Part shown: in pieces, positions 34,191 to 36,188 of the stretch
Numbering within the stretch: the stretch's first letter is position 1
Layout: each line of letters starts with the position of its first letter
Assembly (NCBI GenBank): GCA_903876745.1
Contig: CAIRBD010000467.1
Span: forward strand, 1 to 36,188
Source of the DNA: an uncultured Gemmatimonadota bacterium
GTDB lineage: Bacteria; Gemmatimonadota; Gemmatimonadetes; Gemmatimonadales; Gemmatimonadaceae
Direction: 5' to 3'
DNA: 36,188 bases
The notes under the pieces: generated by a model
The model's database searches: none
What the model was told of the DNA's origin: nothing
Seen by the model: only the letters and a program-made list of their open reading frames with translations
Translations under genes and position numbers: made by a program

Positions 34191-35009
34191 TCAGCGCGGA
34201 CCGACCTTCGTGAGCAGATAGTGGGCGTTCCCCGGGCCCCCCGGTAAGAACGCGGTGACGCGATATCCGTTGGCGAGATACTGCGTGAATGCACGCCGGG
34301 CGGAGAGATGCCAGCTCTTGGCGCGCGGGAGGTCGAGGGCGACGAGCGCCTTGAGATCGTGGGGGACGGGCACGGCGACGAGTTCGGCGTCGGGCAGTGC
34401 GGCGCCGTACCGAAAGGCAGCCAGGCCGTCGTCGGCGACGAGAGGGACGCCGGTGAGCCGCGCCGGATCGGGGTGCATGGGGACCGGTTCGGTCTGCACG
34501 GGCCAGGCCGCCACGAACCGGTCCGTCCCGAGTGTGTGCACCGCGCTGCCGGTCTCGCCGTACATGTCGGGAACGAACTCGGCGATGGTCGCGCCCAACC
34601 GGTTGAGATTGAGGTGCGCGTTGCGGGCGACGAAGGGATCGAACGTCCAGTACATCGTGACAATGCCGAGGGTGCGGCAGCGGTCGCGCTGGTATTGCTT
34701 GAGAGCTTCTCCGAGGCGACGGCCGCGGGCGTCGGGGCGCACGGCGAGCATGTCGCTCCAATGGACGAGCACGCCGCCCTTGATGCCAGTGAGGCCGAAC
34801 ACGAAGGCGAGGAGGGATCCATCGGGGGCGAAGGCGCCTGCGGCGACGCCGCCGACCTTCTCGGCGATCATGAAGATGGCGCCCGGCACGCACTCCTGGA
34901 AATCGGCGCCCCAGGTGTCCTGTTGGAGGCGCACGGCGGCGGCGCGGTCGTCGTGGGAGACGAGCGGCCGGAGGACGGTTCCGTCGGGGAGAGTTGCGGT
35001 GTCGGTCAC
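34191..35009 (-). CDS. Predicted GNAT-superfamily acyltransferase (COG3375-like; candidate N-succinyltransferase)
   Basis: LQQDTWGADFQECVPGAIFMIAEKVGGVAAGAF, HWSDMLAVRPDARGRRLGEALKQYQRDRCRTLGIVTMYWTFDPFVARNAHLNLNRLGA. GTG start. Confidence 0.85.
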   Translation of the reverse strand: MTDTATLPDGTVLRPLVSHDDRAAAVRLQQDTWGADFQECVPGAIFMIAEKVGGVAAGAFAPDGSLLAFVFGLTGIKGGVLVHWSDMLAVRPDARGRRLGEALKQYQRDRCRTLGIVTMYWTFDPFVARNAHLNLNRLGATIAEFVPDMYGETGSAVHTLGTDRFVAAWPVQTEPVPMHPDPARLTGVPLVADDGLAAFRYGAALPDAELVAVPVPHDLKALVALDLPRAKSWHLSARRAFTQYLANGYRVTAFLPGGPGNAHYLLTKVGPR

Positions 35010-35016
35010 GGGGTGC

Positions 35017-35048
35017 CAGATTTGTGTACGAGTTTGTATACAAATCTG
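35017..35048. promoter_or_regulatory. AT-rich extended palindrome, candidate GntR-type operator
   Basis: cagatttgtgtac-gagttt-gtatacaaatctg (12/13 symmetrical), containing the perfect palindrome tttgtatacaaa at 35033-35044, inside the 54-bp divergent intergenic region. Confidence 0.6.
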
Positions 35049-35063
35049 TCCGTGGAGAATCCC

Positions 35064-36188
35064 GTGCGCAAGTTGATGCATCCGTTCGCGGCCGCAGGCT
35101 TCATCCTCGCCACCGCCTGCCGTCCCGGTGCCGCACCACGGGAAGCGCCGTCGCCCGGCGCGGCCGCCCAGGGGGCGCCGTACGACGTGGTGATCACCGA
35201 CGGGCGCGTCGTGGATGGCACGGGTGCCGCCTGGTTCCGCGGCGACGTGGCCGTGCGCGGCGACCGTATCGTGCGCATCGCGCCGGCGGGCATGCTGGCG
35301 GGCACGCCGTCGGCACGCCGCATCGACGCACACGGGATGGTGGTCGCGCCGGGGTTCATCGACATCCAGGCCCAATCCTACGAGAACTTCCTGCTCGGCG
35401 ACGGACGTGCGTTGAGCATGGTGACGCAGGGGATCACCACCGCCATCCTCGGCGAGGGCGATACGCCGGCGCCGGTGAACGACAAGATCCTCGCCAACGT
35501 CACCGACACCACGCAGCGGCGGCAGCTGCAGGCGTTCAGCGGTCCGCACGGGTTCGGGCAGTGGCTCGACCACATGCAGCGGCGCGGCGTGTCGCAGAAC
35601 GTCGGGTCGTTCGTGGGGAGCGGCACGGTACGACAGTGGGGCAAGGGCTACGCCCAGGGCGAAGCCACCGCGGCCGAACTCGACGCGATGCGCGAGATGG
35701 TGCGTCATGCAATGGAAGATGGCGCGTTCGGCATCGCCAGCGCGCTCATCTACCCGCCCAACAGCTACTCGAGCACGCGCGAGTTGATCGAGACGGCCAA
35801 GGCGATGGTGCCGTACGGCGGCGTGTACATCACGCACATGCGCAACGAAGGGGATGAGTTCCTCGAGGCGCTCGACGAAGCCATCCGCGTGGGCAAGGAC
35901 GGGGGGGTGCCGGTGGAGGTGTATCACCTCAAGGCCTCGGGTCCGGCGAACTGGCCGAAGATGCCGGTCGCCATCGCCAAGATCGACTCGGCGCGCGCGG
36001 CGGGGCAGGACGTGCAGGCCGACATGTATCTGTACGTGGCCGGCGCGAATGGCTTCAACGCCTGCATCCATCCGAAGTACGCCGCCGACGGCAAGCTGCT
36101 CGAGAATCTCGCCAACGCGTCGCTGCGCGAGCAGGTGAAGGCCGACCTGCATCGCAAGATCAAAGGGTTCGACAACCTGTGCCTGACC
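35064..36188 (+). CDS. N-acyl-D-amino-acid deacylase-like amidohydrolase (3' end outside window)
   Basis: Open frame to the window end, absent from the ORF track: MRKLMHPFAAAGFILATACRPG...YDVVITDGRVVDGTGAAWFRGDVAVRGDRIVRIAP...GMVVAPGFIDIQAQSYENFLLGDG...YITHMRNEGDEFLEALDEAI...VEVYHLKASG. GTG 35064 (alternative starts 35052, 35076). Confidence 0.88.
   Translation, partial: MRKLMHPFAAAGFILATACRPGAAPREAPSPGAAAQGAPYDVVITDGRVVDGTGAAWFRGDVAVRGDRIVRIAPAGMLAGTPSARRIDAHGMVVAPGFIDIQAQSYENFLLGDGRALSMVTQGITTAILGEGDTPAPVNDKILANVTDTTQRRQLQAFSGPHGFGQWLDHMQRRGVSQNVGSFVGSGTVRQWGKGYAQGEATAAELDAMREMVRHAMEDGAFGIASALIYPPNSYSSTRELIETAKAMVPYGGVYITHMRNEGDEFLEALDEAIRVGKDGGVPVEVYHLKASGPANWPKMPVAIAKIDSARAAGQDVQADMYLYVAGANGFNACIHPKYAADGKLLENLANASLREQVKADLHRKIKGFDNLCLT

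Noticed and set aside
32992-35043. 683-aa minus-strand ORF as one protein
   Set aside because: Only the part from ATG 34110 is the enolase-superfamily enzyme; the rest is an out-of-frame shadow of the GNAT gene.
34191-36152. 653-aa minus-strand ORF as one protein
   Set aside because: Only the C-terminal part (from GTG 35009) is GNAT; the upstream part is antisense to the D-aminoacylase-like gene.
1-36188. CRISPR arrays, tRNA/rRNA genes, prophage or anti-phage defence islands
   Set aside because: No regularly spaced repeats, tRNA-like sequences, phage structural genes or known defence signatures were seen.

Overview
High-GC bacterial chromosomal window with a gene complement typical of Gemmatimonadota (lineage is inferred from gene content only). 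I support about 31 coding regions. Left to right they are: an M23-like lipoprotein; a SET-domain protein; a duplicated DUF2892 membrane protein; a small hypothetical; an apparently intact IS110-family transposase with a structured, bridge-RNA-like non-coding leader; two translationally coupled 77-aa two-TM proteins; an S9-type peptidase; an acyltransferase-3 protein; two barrel-less TonB-plug/CarboxypepD-reg proteins flanking an ATP-grasp + zincin operon and an MFS transporter; transketolase; a three-gene GTGA-coupled cyclic-di-GMP operon; a phosphoesterase / LPG-synthase-TM / SCP2-like operon; a large BNR/sortilin-like propeller protein; a plant-plastid-like FabI; a PLD/cardiolipin synthase-like protein; and a D-amino-acid locus (GNAT + NSAR/OSBS-like enolase-superfamily enzyme + M20 amidohydrolase). 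A D-aminoacylase-like protein, cut by the window end, lies divergent to that locus across a GTATAC-centred palindrome. The most interesting items are the candidate IS110 bridge RNA, the D-amino-acid locus with its operator-like palindrome, the ATP-grasp/zincin pair, the c-di-GMP operon whose first two proteins share an N-terminal module, and U-tract-less hairpins at convergent gene junctions. No CRISPR array, rRNA or tRNA was recognised. All assignments come from reading the sequence; no database search was run.
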